A stretch of DNA of 64,000 nt. Source: Peptococcaceae bacterium BRH_c8a. Its GTDB lineage: Bacteria > Bacillota > Desulfotomaculia > Desulfotomaculales > Desulfallaceae. Location of the stretch: assembly GCA_000961575.1 (NCBI GenBank), contig LADP01000010.1:1-64000 (forward strand), read 5' to 3'. Position numbers and translations under genes: made by a program. Of this stretch, positions 25,449 to 34,671 are shown piece after piece. A model generated the notes under the pieces. The model was not told the DNA's origin, did no database searches, and saw nothing but the letters and a program-made list of their open reading frames with translations. Position 1 is the first letter of the stretch; each line of letters opens with the position of its first letter.

Positions 25449-28097
25449 ATGAATGCTTATGTGCTTGGTTTTCAGGAGATCGACAAAACAAAGCTCACGA
25501 TTGTCGGGGGTAAAGGAGCCAATCTGGGTGAAATGAGCAAAGCGGGATTTCCTGTTCCCCAGGGATTTTGCATTACGACATCGGCCTACCAAAAGTTCAT
25601 CGCAGCCAGTCATGAGCTGGATGAGCTGTTGGATATGCTTGACCGGTTACAGCCGGATCAGCTGGATCAAATCAGCAAACTGGGCCAGCGAATGCGGGAA
25701 CATTTACTGTCCCTTACCATGCCCGAGAGTATTAAAACGGCCATACTCGACGGGTGGAGAAATGCAGGGGAAAATCAGGAGTATGCCGTTCGATCCAGCG
25801 CCACCGCCGAGGATTTACCAACAGCATCCTTTGCCGGCCAGCAGGAAACTTATTTAAATGTCAGGGGTGCCGCACAACTGCTGCAAGCCGTTGTGCAATG
25901 CTGGGCTTCACTGTTTACCGACCGGGCCATTGTCTACCGCGCCCAAAACGGATTTGGCCACCGCTCAGTGTTTCTGGCTGTCGTGGTGCAGAGGATGGTC
26001 TTTCCCGAGGTGTCGGGAATTATGTTTACTGCCGATCCGGTGACCGGCAACCGAAAAATCGTATCCATTGACGCCAGTTTCGGTCTGGGAGAAGCGCTGG
26101 TGTCAGGTATTGTTTCTGCCGATTTATACCAGGTAAGAGCGGACAAATTGATTAAAAAGCAAATTGCCAGGAAAGAAATCGCTATTTATGCCAAGCCTGA
26201 GGGTGGAACCGTCCAAGTGGGGATTGAGGGTGAAAGGCAGACCGTTCCGGCTTTATCGGACGAACAAGCAGTCAGCCTGGCCCGACTGGGACGAAGCATT
26301 GAAGAACACTACGGAAAGCCACAGGATATCGAGTGGTGTCTAACCAATGCAATATTTATTGTGCAGAGCCGGCCGATTACAACCCTCTTCCCCGTTCCCG
26401 CCACTGCAGATGAGCAACTGCACCTTTTCCTGTCCATCGGCCATGCGCAAATGATGACTGAGGCCATGAAGCCCCTGGGGATATCGGTGGTTAGGACGGT
26501 GAGTCCGCTCGGCAAAAGTTCGCCCCGGGCAGAAAGCGACCTGGTGCGGGAAGCCGGTGGCAGATTGTATCTTGATATCACCCAATTGCTTGCCTATCCA
26601 CAGGTAAGGAAACGGCTGCCCGGTGTGCTGCTTATTGTCGATGAATTAATTAGCCGAACGGTGCAGGAATTCATTGGGCGAGAAGAATTTCAGGCAGCGG
26701 CGCAGCCCGACAAAAAAGTGGAGTTTGCGCTGGTTAAAAAGGTCTTTCCAACGGCTTTCGCCGTGCTCAGGAATATCTTGTATCGAAACAACTACCAGGC
26801 CATCGATGAGTTGAACCGGTTTATTGCCGCTAAGGTCACGGAGAACAGAAAGAAACTGGAAGACGTAGCAGGTGCCGACAGAATCGCACTGATTCAGGAA
26901 ATGTTATCCACCTTGCTGCCCATGGTTTTTGCAACAGTAGTCCAATACATGGGGGCTGCGATTGTTACATACAAACTCATCGAGAGCCTGCCCCAAAAAT
27001 GGCTGGGCGACGTGGACGAACTGGGCAGCATCAGTAAATCTCCGCCGGGGAATGTGACAACTGAAATGGGGTTGGCGCTGGGGGATGTGGCCGATGCCGT
27101 GCGCAAGCATCCGGCGGTAATCGCATACCTAGAGCGGGCAGTCGATGAAACATTCTGGGAGGATTTAGAGGCTGTTCCCGGCGGAGCAGATGTGCTGCCT
27201 GTATTTTTAGATTTTTTTGACCGTTACGGGATGCGGGGCTCGGGGGAAATCGACGTGACCCGGCCGCGGTGGCGTGAGGCTCCGACCCAACTGGTTCCCG
27301 CCATTTTGAGCCACATTAAAGGTGTTAAACCCGGACAGCACCGCCGTGATTTTCTGGCCGGCCAAGAGGAGGCTGAACTTGCCGCCGATAGGTTGCTGGA
27401 GCGCTTGAAGTATACGCGCCGGGGGTTCTTTAAGACCAGGCTCATGCGGCGGTTGCTTAGGGTGCACCGCTCATTAATCGGGATTAGGGAACACCCCAAA
27501 TATTTTATTGTGCAGAATTTGGATTTGATTAAACAGGCCATTTTGCATGAGGCCGCTAAATTAGTTGCCGCCGGTATACTTAATCATCGTGAAGAAGTTT
27601 TTTGGTTTTCGCTAGAGGAAATCAAAGCAATTATTGAAACCCAGCAGGCCGACCACCATGTTATTGCCAGGCGCAAAGAAAAATTCCAGCATGATGCCAA
27701 GCTAAATCCTCCCCGGGCCATCACTAGTGAGGGAGAAATAATTACCGCTAAGCCGGGAGCTGACGTGCCGCCCGGGGCACTGGCCGGGAGTCCGGTGTCG
27801 GCCGGAACCGTCGAAGGCCGGGCTCGGGTGATTATGAAGCTGGAGGAGGCGAATATGGAAAAGGGAGATATACTGGTGGCGCCGTACACCGATCCGGGCT
27901 GGACGCCGTTATTCCCGCTGGCAGCCGGTCTGGTGACCGAAGTCGGCGGTCTGATGACCCATGGTGCGGTGGTGGCCCGGGAATATGGCATTCCTGCCGT
28001 TGTTGCCGTAGAAAATGCCACAAAAATATTAAAAGACGGCCAATACATCCGTGTTGACGGTACTAAGGGTTTTGTTGAAGTATTAGAAGAGCAGTAA
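25449..28097 (+). CDS. Rph/Pps-like ATP-dependent phosphotransferase (rifampin phosphotransferase family)
   Basis: An 882-residue dikinase-type protein. The N-terminal ATP-grasp domain (1-320) has GGKGANLGEM, VRSSATAEDLPTASFAGQQ and DIEWC. A central domain (about 340-750) includes TVSPLGKSSPRAESD. The C-terminal swivelling His domain has GGLMTHGAVVAREYGIPAVV with the phosphohistidine. Unlike true PEP synthases there is no PEP/pyruvate barrel after the His domain, which is the architecture of rifampin phosphotransferases and the Pps-named Bacillus homologues. Members without resistance phenotype exist, so the substrate is uncertain. GAGGGGG precedes the ATG at 25449. Monocistronic. Confidence 0.85.
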   Translation: MNAYVLGFQEIDKTKLTIVGGKGANLGEMSKAGFPVPQGFCITTSAYQKFIAASHELDELLDMLDRLQPDQLDQISKLGQRMREHLLSLTMPESIKTAILDGWRNAGENQEYAVRSSATAEDLPTASFAGQQETYLNVRGAAQLLQAVVQCWASLFTDRAIVYRAQNGFGHRSVFLAVVVQRMVFPEVSGIMFTADPVTGNRKIVSIDASFGLGEALVSGIVSADLYQVRADKLIKKQIARKEIAIYAKPEGGTVQVGIEGERQTVPALSDEQAVSLARLGRSIEEHYGKPQDIEWCLTNAIFIVQSRPITTLFPVPATADEQLHLFLSIGHAQMMTEAMKPLGISVVRTVSPLGKSSPRAESDLVREAGGRLYLDITQLLAYPQVRKRLPGVLLIVDELISRTVQEFIGREEFQAAAQPDKKVEFALVKKVFPTAFAVLRNILYRNNYQAIDELNRFIAAKVTENRKKLEDVAGADRIALIQEMLSTLLPMVFATVVQYMGAAIVTYKLIESLPQKWLGDVDELGSISKSPPGNVTTEMGLALGDVADAVRKHPAVIAYLERAVDETFWEDLEAVPGGADVLPVFLDFFDRYGMRGSGEIDVTRPRWREAPTQLVPAILSHIKGVKPGQHRRDFLAGQEEAELAADRLLERLKYTRRGFFKTRLMRRLLRVHRSLIGIREHPKYFIVQNLDLIKQAILHEAAKLVAAGILNHREEVFWFSLEEIKAIIETQQADHHVIARRKEKFQHDAKLNPPRAITSEGEIITAKPGADVPPGALAGSPVSAGTVEGRARVIMKLEEANMEKGDILVAPYTDPGWTPLFPLAAGLVTEVGGLMTHGAVVAREYGIPAVVAVENATKILKDGQYIRVDGTKGFVEVLEEQ

Positions 28098-28158
28098 AAA
28101 TCAAAGTTTTATTACGAGTGATTTATACAACAGGCCGCTGAGGAACTTATGCAAAGTG

Positions 28159-28186
28159 GACTTGCCAGCGTCGGGCAAGTTTGTCT
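28159..28186 (+). terminator. Probable terminator after the Rph-like gene
   Basis: ACTTGCC (28160-28166) pairs with GGCAAGT (28174-28180), followed by TTGTCT. The stem is short. Confidence 0.45.
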
Positions 28187-28263
28187 ATAATTAGAAGATT
28201 TAAAAAAACATAATTATTTTGTCAATATGAGTGTATATCATGTGTAAAGGAAGGTCTAATACT

Positions 28264-29442
28264 TTGCGCTATACTCCGAAAACAGAGCTGGATCAACGGG
28301 TTGCTAAACTGCAAGAATTTTTAAAAAAACAGGATATCGACGGGGTAATAATTGTTCAAAATGCTGACCTTTTTTACTTTAGCGGAACTGTTCAGCAGTC
28401 CCACCTCTTTATACCGGCTGAGGGCAGGCCGGTACTATTAGTCAAAAAAAGCTATGAACGCGCCCGGGAAGAGTCCTCCCTGGACAATATTGTCTATCTG
28501 GACAGCCTTAAGGATATATTTACAGTTCTCCAGTCATATGGCTATAGTGGTTTTAAAACCCTGGGCTTTGAGTTGGATGTGCTGCCAGCAAACCTGTACA
28601 TGCGCTATCAGAAGCTCTTTAAGCCGGCTAATATAGTTGATGCCAGCCCTTTTATCCGCACTGTGCGCATGGTCAAATCTAATTATGAGCTGGTAATACT
28701 CAGAGATGCGGCCAGAATGAACATTGAGGTATTTTCCTTTATCAAGGCTAATTTGCGCGAGGGTATGTCTGAGCTGAAGTTGACCGCGATTGTTGATGCA
28801 TTTTCCAGGGAGAAGGGCCATCCTGGTTTAATTAGAATACGGGGATTCAATCAGGATCTTGTACAAACTCATATAGTATCCGGGCACAATACCTTGCCCA
28901 GCTATTTCTGGGGAGCGGTTGGCGGAAAAGGGGTTGGCCCGGCGTTTGCGCAGGGCGCCAGCGATAAGCTGATTGGCCGAAACGAGCCTGTGTTTGTAGA
29001 CTACGGCTTTAGCCTCGATGGATACATATTGGATCAGACCAGGATTTTTTGCATCGGGAAACTACCGAACCACCTGGTACAGGCCTACACAATAGCAACC
29101 GAAATCCTGGGGCAAATGAAGAAGCTAGCCAAGCCGGGTGTACCCTGCGGTAAGCTTCACGACTTGGCGTTGCAAATAGCCGATGCAAGTCCATTTGCCA
29201 AGCATTTTACGGGCTACCCAACGCCTTTGGCATTTGTCGGTCACGGCATCGGCATTGAACTGGACGAATTGCCGATAATTGGACACGGGTTTGAAACGCT
29301 ACTGGAAGCAGGCATGGTCATTGCGTTGGAGCCCAAATTTACCTTTCCCGATGGCGCCGTGGGGATCGAAAACACCTATCTAGTAACTCAAGACGGACTA
29401 GAAACCTTAACTGTATATGATGAGGGAATACAGTATATATAA
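28264..29442 (+). CDS. M24-family metallopeptidase (Xaa-Pro aminopeptidase-like)
   Basis: A 392-residue pita-bread peptidase. The N-terminal creatinase-like domain (1-150) is followed by a catalytic domain whose metal ligands are visible: D in FVDYGF, D in LDQTR, H in GHGIG, E in LEPKF and E in GIENTY. Start is TTG 28264 nine bases after AAGGAAGG; a GTG 33 bases upstream is less well placed. It probably removes N-terminal residues before proline, although M24 homologues also include non-peptidase members. Monocistronic. Confidence 0.85.
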   Translation: MRYTPKTELDQRVAKLQEFLKKQDIDGVIIVQNADLFYFSGTVQQSHLFIPAEGRPVLLVKKSYERAREESSLDNIVYLDSLKDIFTVLQSYGYSGFKTLGFELDVLPANLYMRYQKLFKPANIVDASPFIRTVRMVKSNYELVILRDAARMNIEVFSFIKANLREGMSELKLTAIVDAFSREKGHPGLIRIRGFNQDLVQTHIVSGHNTLPSYFWGAVGGKGVGPAFAQGASDKLIGRNEPVFVDYGFSLDGYILDQTRIFCIGKLPNHLVQAYTIATEILGQMKKLAKPGVPCGKLHDLALQIADASPFAKHFTGYPTPLAFVGHGIGIELDELPIIGHGFETLLEAGMVIALEPKFTFPDGAVGIENTYLVTQDGLETLTVYDEGIQYI

Positions 29443-29530
29443 GCGCAGCAAAATCAATAGCTTTATGCGGTATTCGTGCGCATTGCAGGGCGGCGAAAAG
29501 GTTCTAATACACTATCCACCCGATGTGAGG

Positions 29531-30286
29531 CTACGAATTCCGGTAGATCACTTTATTAAAGCGCCGGCTAAACGCTACAATTGCCACCATCTGCAGCACA
29601 ACGCCAAGAGCTAACGACCCAAGCCAAAGCGGGTTACCCTCCAGCGCCAGCCAATATGCTTTGCTTACCCAGTAAGGCGGAAACAGCCCAAACAAAAACT
29701 GGAGCGGCTCCGGAATGAACCACGCCAAGGGAATAATAAACCCCGCTATGCCCAAAAATTTAATTAGGGCCAGGGCCTGTACCTTGTTTTCCGCGAAGAT
29801 GGCCAAGTATAGCAAGGCCAGCGGCGCACTAAGTGAGGCGCCCGCTGATAGCAGTGCCAACTGCCAGAGCGGCGGTACAGCTACATTGACGATCAACACC
29901 GCTATGATGATCTGGAAGAAAGCAATTCCCAGCGGCACCCCTACTCGATAAGCAACGTACTGGTTCAGCGGCAAAGGGGAGACTAGCAAAGCTGTTATGG
30001 TATGGTTGTCCTTTTCCTCGATAAGCACAAAACCAAAAATCGTGCCCACCAGGGCCGCACCGAGAAAGAACTGAAAATAGGCAATAAGCAAGGGATACCA
30101 ATCGGATAGTGCAAACGGTACACTGCCGCTGGCCGCAAAGTGGGCATCCAAGTAGGGCAGGGCGAAACGCAGCCCCAACGCAGTTAAGTTGATATAGAGT
30201 AACAGGTAGATTAGGAATAGATCTCGTCCAATGAGCCGGACATCGTTGCGCCCGAGCCGGCGAAAGCTGCTCGTCAATTTCATCAT
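29531..30286 (-). CDS. ABC-2 type permease (second subunit)
   Basis: A 251-residue membrane protein with about six helices. The first-loop sequence FVLIEEKDNHTITALLVSPL matches the conserved cytoplasmic segment of ABC-2 exporters and of its partner at 30288-31016. It lies one base after that partner. With the ATPase it forms an exporter; the substrate cannot be inferred. Its stop lies 88 bases from the converging M24 gene, with no clear terminator. Confidence 0.85.
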   Translation of the reverse strand: MMKLTSSFRRLGRNDVRLIGRDLFLIYLLLYINLTALGLRFALPYLDAHFAASGSVPFALSDWYPLLIAYFQFFLGAALVGTIFGFVLIEEKDNHTITALLVSPLPLNQYVAYRVGVPLGIAFFQIIIAVLIVNVAVPPLWQLALLSAGASLSAPLALLYLAIFAENKVQALALIKFLGIAGFIIPLAWFIPEPLQFLFGLFPPYWVSKAYWLALEGNPLWLGSLALGVVLQMVAIVAFSRRFNKVIYRNS

Positions 30287-30287
30287 C

Positions 30288-31016
30288 TCAACCTGCTTTC
30301 ATAATCACATGGGCCCGAAAGGCGACATAAGCCCAGTAGGCAAATCCAATGGTCACCATCAGGGTATAGCCCACCGCGTATACCCATATCCATGGCGACA
30401 GCGCCAGAAACGCCCCCGACATCAGCAGCAGCGGGGCGGTGGTCGGCACAATCAGAAATATTGGATGTGTCAGCCAACCCAAATAGTACAGAAACGGCAG
30501 TTGTAACGGGATGGCCACGGCCAGTACCGGCACCAGTGCATCCGTGAAACGATCATAGCGTACCATCACAATGATCCCGATCAGTGTATAAATTACCCCC
30601 ATGGCGATAATACCAACCAGCAGCAGCAAAACGTTAAATGGAATCCATGCTTGGGCATTGCCGCGAATAAACAAAGTGGCACCAATAATGATGATTAAGC
30701 TTTCCAGCGTGGCTAACGCAGTTAGTGTCAATACCTTTGACAGCAAATATTCGTGAATTCTAAGCGGCGAAACAATGAACGCGTTTAGCGTTCCTTCTTC
30801 TTTCTCGAATGTAATGAGCCCTACGACGTACAGCAACGTGGAACCGCCAACCAAAAGAATCATGGCGGTGGGGATGCTTTGCGCCAGACCTACGGTTGGG
30901 GCAAGCAGTACCAGTAAACCGGCAGCAAAGACTGAAAACGCCGGCCCGATATAATACAAGCGATTACGCACCTGCACCGTTACATCCGTCTTCATGGCTG
31001 AGATTAAGCGGATCAT
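30288..31016 (-). CDS. ABC-2 type permease (first subunit)
   Basis: A 242-residue membrane protein with six predicted helices and the ABC-2 motif FEKEEGTLNAFIVSPLRIHEY. It overlaps the ATPase stop by four bases (ATGA), so translation is coupled. It pairs with the protein at 29531-30286 to form a heterodimeric channel. Confidence 0.85.
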   Translation of the reverse strand: MIRLISAMKTDVTVQVRNRLYYIGPAFSVFAAGLLVLLAPTVGLAQSIPTAMILLVGGSTLLYVVGLITFEKEEGTLNAFIVSPLRIHEYLLSKVLTLTALATLESLIIIIGATLFIRGNAQAWIPFNVLLLLVGIIAMGVIYTLIGIIVMVRYDRFTDALVPVLAVAIPLQLPFLYYLGWLTHPIFLIVPTTAPLLLMSGAFLALSPWIWVYAVGYTLMVTIGFAYWAYVAFRAHVIMKAG

Positions 31017-31873
31017 TTTAGCTCCCTTCCCGTCACTTTAACAAAGACATTTTCCAAGGTTGTTTCTTGAGTGTGGATCGTCTCAATATGGTTAACCGTT
31101 TTAAGCAAGCTAATAAAATCATCGTTTTGACCCAACTCATCCAACGGAAATTCCTGGCTCCGTAACTCTGTTTGACCACTGGTGTATTCCACGATCACAC
31201 TTCGCTTGCCGTATTTTTTCTTCAGCGTATCCGGAGTGTCAATCACATCGATTTTACCCGCACTAATGAAGGCCACCCGGTCACACAACTCATCAGCCAC
31301 CATCATGTCATGGGAGGTGATGAATACCGTGGTGCCCCGGGCACGCTGGTCCAAAATCAGGTTCTTAATGTGGCGAGCGTTGACCGGATCCAGACCGCTG
31401 GTCGGTTCGTCCAGAAAGAGCAGTTTGGGCTTGTACAGTAGGCTGCGGGCTACATTTAGGCGTATCTTCATGCCTTTACTAAACGCTGCCACGCGTTTCG
31501 CCGCGTCATCCGCCAGGCCTACCCAATCTAACACCTCCATCGGGTCACGGGTTGATCCGCTGCTTAGCGAGCGAAAATAGGCCAGGTTCTCCAGGGCAGT
31601 GAGCTTCAAATAATGGTTGGGCAGTTCGAAGGAGACACCAATATGTTCATAAAATTCATGACCCCAATTTCTCAGTTCCTGCCCCAGAATAGTGATGCTG
31701 CCCTGGTAATTCTTCAGCAGGCCGATTAGGATCTTCTGAGTAGTGGACTTGCCGGCGCCGGACGGGCCCAGAAAACCGAAGATTTCCCGGTCTTCAATAC
31801 TGAAATCAAGGCCATGCAACACCTCTTGGTGCGCCCCCGGATACGTATAGTGCAAATTGCGCACCTGGATCAT
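31013..31873 (-). CDS. ABC transporter ATP-binding protein
   Basis: A 286-residue ATPase of an ABC-2 exporter. Walker A is GPSGAGKSTT, the signature is the variant FSKGMKIRL, Walker B is LLFLDEPTSGLD and the switch is TSHD. The frame is open 57 codons further upstream, but AAGGAGAGG sits seven bases before the ATG at 31873 (MIQVRNLHYTYPGA), which is the family start. It is the first gene of the three-gene operon. Confidence 0.92.
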   Translation of the reverse strand: MIQVRNLHYTYPGAHQEVLHGLDFSIEDREIFGFLGPSGAGKSTTQKILIGLLKNYQGSITILGQELRNWGHEFYEHIGVSFELPNHYLKLTALENLAYFRSLSSGSTRDPMEVLDWVGLADDAAKRVAAFSKGMKIRLNVARSLLYKPKLLFLDEPTSGLDPVNARHIKNLILDQRARGTTVFITSHDMMVADELCDRVAFISAGKIDVIDTPDTLKKKYGKRSVIVEYTSGQTELRSQEFPLDELGQNDDFISLLKTVNHIETIHTQETTLENVFVKVTGRELK

Positions 31874-32180
31874 TTTTCTACCTCTCCTTTGTGTGTTCCG
31901 CGCTGGGTCAAACTGAAAGGCTGATATATGAAGAATGAGCCTTTTAAAAGTAAATATGCAAAAACACCGAAGGAAATTTCTAGCCCATTGGCAATAGCCA
32001 TTTAAAAAACGGCATTTGGGACTTGGATCTAATAATAAAGGCATCTGCTTTCAGATAGCAGATGCCTTTTCTTGCTACTAACATCATCCCAAGGAATTGA
32101 TTCCGTATGCAAAGTTAAAAAGTGAAGGTGCCATAAATGCCCCCAAAGCCGCAGATTGACACTTTTAGGGGCATTTGTTT
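31874..32180. other. Gap with two hairpins between ABC operon and LysM gene
   Basis: No gene seen. It holds the 32037-32069 terminator and a second stem, AAATGCCCC/GGGGCATTT (32135-32143, 32168-32176), which has a T run on the plus side only. Confidence 0.4.
32037..32069 (-). terminator. Terminator of the LysM-BsuPI gene
   Basis: AAAGGCATCTGCT pairs with AGCAGATGCCTTT, a perfect 13-pair stem; on the minus strand TTATTATTAG follows. The same AGCAGATGCCTT arm recurs at 51386-51397 in the ABC-F leader. Confidence 0.65.
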
Positions 32181-33281
32181 TTAATTAACACACGTCAATT
32201 CTACATCATCGATGCGTACCCTGCTGCGATTGCCGGATCGGGGTCGGAAAGTAAAACGGAGTTCCATGCTGTGTGTGCCCGCCGGTAAGGCCCCGGTGTT
32301 AAAGGAATATTCCCGATAATCATTGTCGGGTAGTTGATCCGGTGTATAGACCGGATCCACCCGTCCGATCTGGCGGCTCTGCTGGTCAAAAACGTATACT
32401 GCCGCCTCCAGGTCAAAATTACCGTTGTTGCCGTTATTGACGTTTTCCATAGCCCCAAAGACAACCCGGTAAGTCCGGTCGGGCTCGGCGCGTACAAGTT
32501 GGGAAAGAACGGCCTGGTTAAGGGGTTTACTGCCCAACTCGGCTGCATAATTACCGGAATTAGCTTGGGAGGTATTTTGCAAGTTCAGGGCGGACCAAGC
32601 CCTTGGCGTGGTCCGGTCGACCCATTGCTCCAAACCGGCATTGAGCAGTATATTTGTGTTCGGGCAAGGGGTACTGTTTGTGGATATGAAAACATTCTGT
32701 TCTACCTCCGGATCCAACACTTCCACATCAGTATCCACGTAGTGGGTGCGCAGTTCTTGGGACCTGTCATAAGCCCGGAGGGTATAGGGCCCGTGCTTAA
32801 CATAAGCACCATGTCGGTCACGTAAATCCCAGTCGGCTTGGTAGGTACGGCATTCGCCGGGCTGTAGTAGCATAGTTTGGCTGCCGCGGTCATAGTTATA
32901 GCCGTCGGACCAGCGCCAGATCTCCCGCCCACCGCGCGAGGTCACAATATCATATAAACGGGCGTCATCATAGCGAAGCGTGCGGGGCCTATCGGAAAGG
33001 TTACAGTAACTGAATATCACGGGTATTTCTTTACTCGGGCGGAAATGCTTACGGCCTGTGATGATTTCATAACGCATACCGTCGCGGTACCGGTTTCGCC
33101 CCCACTGCCTGGGGTAATCATAATAATCGTACTCATAGTCAGGAATATATATCCGCCGTCCGGGCCGGGCGTAGTCAGTACCGTAATAATTATTGGCTTG
33201 ATACAGCCACCTTTCGGGGACACCATACCTTTCGGCAATCAGGGCCGGGGTTTCGCCTGCCCTGATTAAATGAGTTGGCAC
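32181..33281 (-). CDS. LysM plus BsuPI-domain protein, coat-like
   Basis: A 366-residue protein. Residues 1-48 are a LysM domain (HLIRAGETPALIAERYGV...RPGRRIYIP). Residues 65-190 fit the BsuPI proteinase-inhibitor fold (YNYDRGSQTMLLQPGECRTY). The C-terminal third (about 215-366) looks like a carbohydrate-binding jelly roll (LLNAGLEQWV...MELRFTFRPRSG). It lacks a signal peptide, which with the tyrosine-rich linker suggests a spore-coat or cortex-associated protein (inference). GGAGGG precedes the ATG at 33281. Monocistronic. Confidence 0.75.
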   Translation of the reverse strand: MPTHLIRAGETPALIAERYGVPERWLYQANNYYGTDYARPGRRIYIPDYEYDYYDYPRQWGRNRYRDGMRYEIITGRKHFRPSKEIPVIFSYCNLSDRPRTLRYDDARLYDIVTSRGGREIWRWSDGYNYDRGSQTMLLQPGECRTYQADWDLRDRHGAYVKHGPYTLRAYDRSQELRTHYVDTDVEVLDPEVEQNVFISTNSTPCPNTNILLNAGLEQWVDRTTPRAWSALNLQNTSQANSGNYAAELGSKPLNQAVLSQLVRAEPDRTYRVVFGAMENVNNGNNGNFDLEAAVYVFDQQSRQIGRVDPVYTPDQLPDNDYREYSFNTGALPAGTHSMELRFTFRPRSGNRSRVRIDDVELTCVN

Positions 33282-33505
33282 ATCTTTCCCTCCTTCAATA
33301 ACACAAACTACCGTTAAAACACTTTATGTCAAGAAGCAGGAAAAGTGCATCTAAGGGGAAGACCTCTATAATGCATATAATTAATAAAACAAGATGATAA
33401 CATACGAAGGAGTTTAGATATAGGAATGATTAGAAATCTGGTAAATGAAATGAATAGAGCTGTGGTTTTAAACAAAAGATATATCAAAAAACAGGAGGTG
33501 GAGGG

Positions 33506-34174
33506 GTGAAAAAAGTAGCCGTTTTGGTTTTAGTATTGTCTACTTTAATTGTTTTCGGCTGCAACGCCCAGAGAAAGCCGGCCCCAGACCCGGAGCCAAG
33601 GTTGATTCCCCAGGAATCCTCCATTGGGTTCAGTCAGGTTGACATTGATGAGGTGCCCGCGTCCATCCAAAAGATAGCTTCTGCCATGGATAATAGGCCA
33701 ATGTTAACTTGGGCGCAGGACAATAATAACAGCTACATATTGTTAAACACTGGTCAGGATGAGCAAGCCGTAAAAGTGAATAAAGTGATTCAAAGAGTTC
33801 CCGTGCAGGATTTTCTGTGGCTTGATGTACAACTGGATTATACCGATGATGATAAGGGGAAGAATAACAGTAACAATCAAGAATTAGTGGTTGTTAAACT
33901 GGATAATACCGACAAGGCCATTAACGGAGTCGGTTTTGAATTCCAGGAAGAAGACACAGAAGACCCGGAGGAGGAAAAACCACAAGCCGCGCCGACACCG
34001 GCACCGGCACCAACACCAACGACCAGGGCACCGGCTAATCAAGCCAAGCCAGCTCCGAGCCGGGAAACCAGCCCTGAAGAAAGACAACCCCAAAACCAAA
34101 CACCGGAAGAAGATAGCGAAACAAAAGCTAATCAACAACAACAGCCAACCCCGGCAGCGCCGAATGGCGATTGA
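33506..34174 (+). CDS. Lipoprotein with proline/glutamine-rich tail
   Basis: A 222-residue exported lipoprotein. Residues 1-19 form a lipoprotein signal with lipobox LIVFGC, followed by a compact domain to about residue 150 (protease-complex-like PrcB features are possible: NRPMLTWAQDNNNSYILLNTG). A low-complexity tail rich in Pro, Ala, Glu and Gln probably extends through the wall. The start is a GTG directly preceded by AGGAGGTGGAGG. Monocistronic with a strong terminator. Confidence 0.75.
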   Translation: MKKVAVLVLVLSTLIVFGCNAQRKPAPDPEPRLIPQESSIGFSQVDIDEVPASIQKIASAMDNRPMLTWAQDNNNSYILLNTGQDEQAVKVNKVIQRVPVQDFLWLDVQLDYTDDDKGKNNSNNQELVVVKLDNTDKAINGVGFEFQEEDTEDPEEEKPQAAPTPAPAPTPTTRAPANQAKPAPSRETSPEERQPQNQTPEEDSETKANQQQQPTPAAPNGD

Positions 34175-34181
34175 CGAAAAA

Positions 34182-34210
34182 ACCCCTGAGCCTTGGCTCA
34201 GGGGTACCTT
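34182..34210 (+). terminator. Terminator after the lipoprotein gene
   Basis: ACCCCTGAGCC and GGCTCAGGGGT form a perfect 11-pair stem with a two-base spacing, followed by ACCTTTAT. Confidence 0.7.
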
Positions 34211-34269
34211 TATATGAAGAAGTGTGAGTTCTTGAAACTTTGTTTGAAATATGGCCACTAGTTGTCTGA

Positions 34270-34365
34270 TTAAATATTGGTTAAATCCTCAGGATTCATC
34301 AGCTTTCGCGTAAGCAGCGGGATGCCGAACGCACCAAGCAGTACCATAACTATGGCAGTTAACAT
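34270..34365 (-). CDS. 31-residue membrane peptide
   Basis: A very small ORF with an ideal ribosome site: AAGGAGG (34374-34380), eight bases, then ATG 34365. It encodes one hydrophobic helix (LTAIVMVLLGAFGIPLL) followed by a basic TRK and a polar tail ending DLTNI. The composition and N-out helix resemble small membrane proteins such as regulatory subunits. No family recognised. It stands alone in a 460-base gap; bases 34381-34611 upstream are AT-rich and hold no other gene. Confidence 0.6.
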   Translation of the reverse strand: MLTAIVMVLLGAFGIPLLTRKLMNPEDLTNI

Positions 34366-34611
34366 ACTATCAGCCTCCTTTAATGATTAAAATGCCGTGT
34401 CGGTTGCACTTTTTTGTTGTATGTCTTTTATAGTAATTATAAAGTAGCAGTTTTAAGAAATAATGAATAAAAGATTACATAATTCTTAATTTACCTTTTA
34501 ATAAACAAGACGATCAAAACAACGAGGATGTTCCATGTATTTTATTACCCATATTGTTAATTGATGACATTTTGAGAGTGCTGATTTATTTCAATAGTTA
34601 CTACTCAAATA

Positions 34612-34654
34612 AAGACAAGATCCCACCTGAATGCCGCTGGTAGGATCTTGTCTT
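34612..34654. terminator. Terminator of the hemerythrin gene
   Basis: AAGACAAGATCC and GGATCTTGTCTT make a perfect 12-pair outer stem with an inner CC/GG. Confidence 0.75.
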
Positions 34655-34671
34655 ATGCTTTAAGATTTAAA

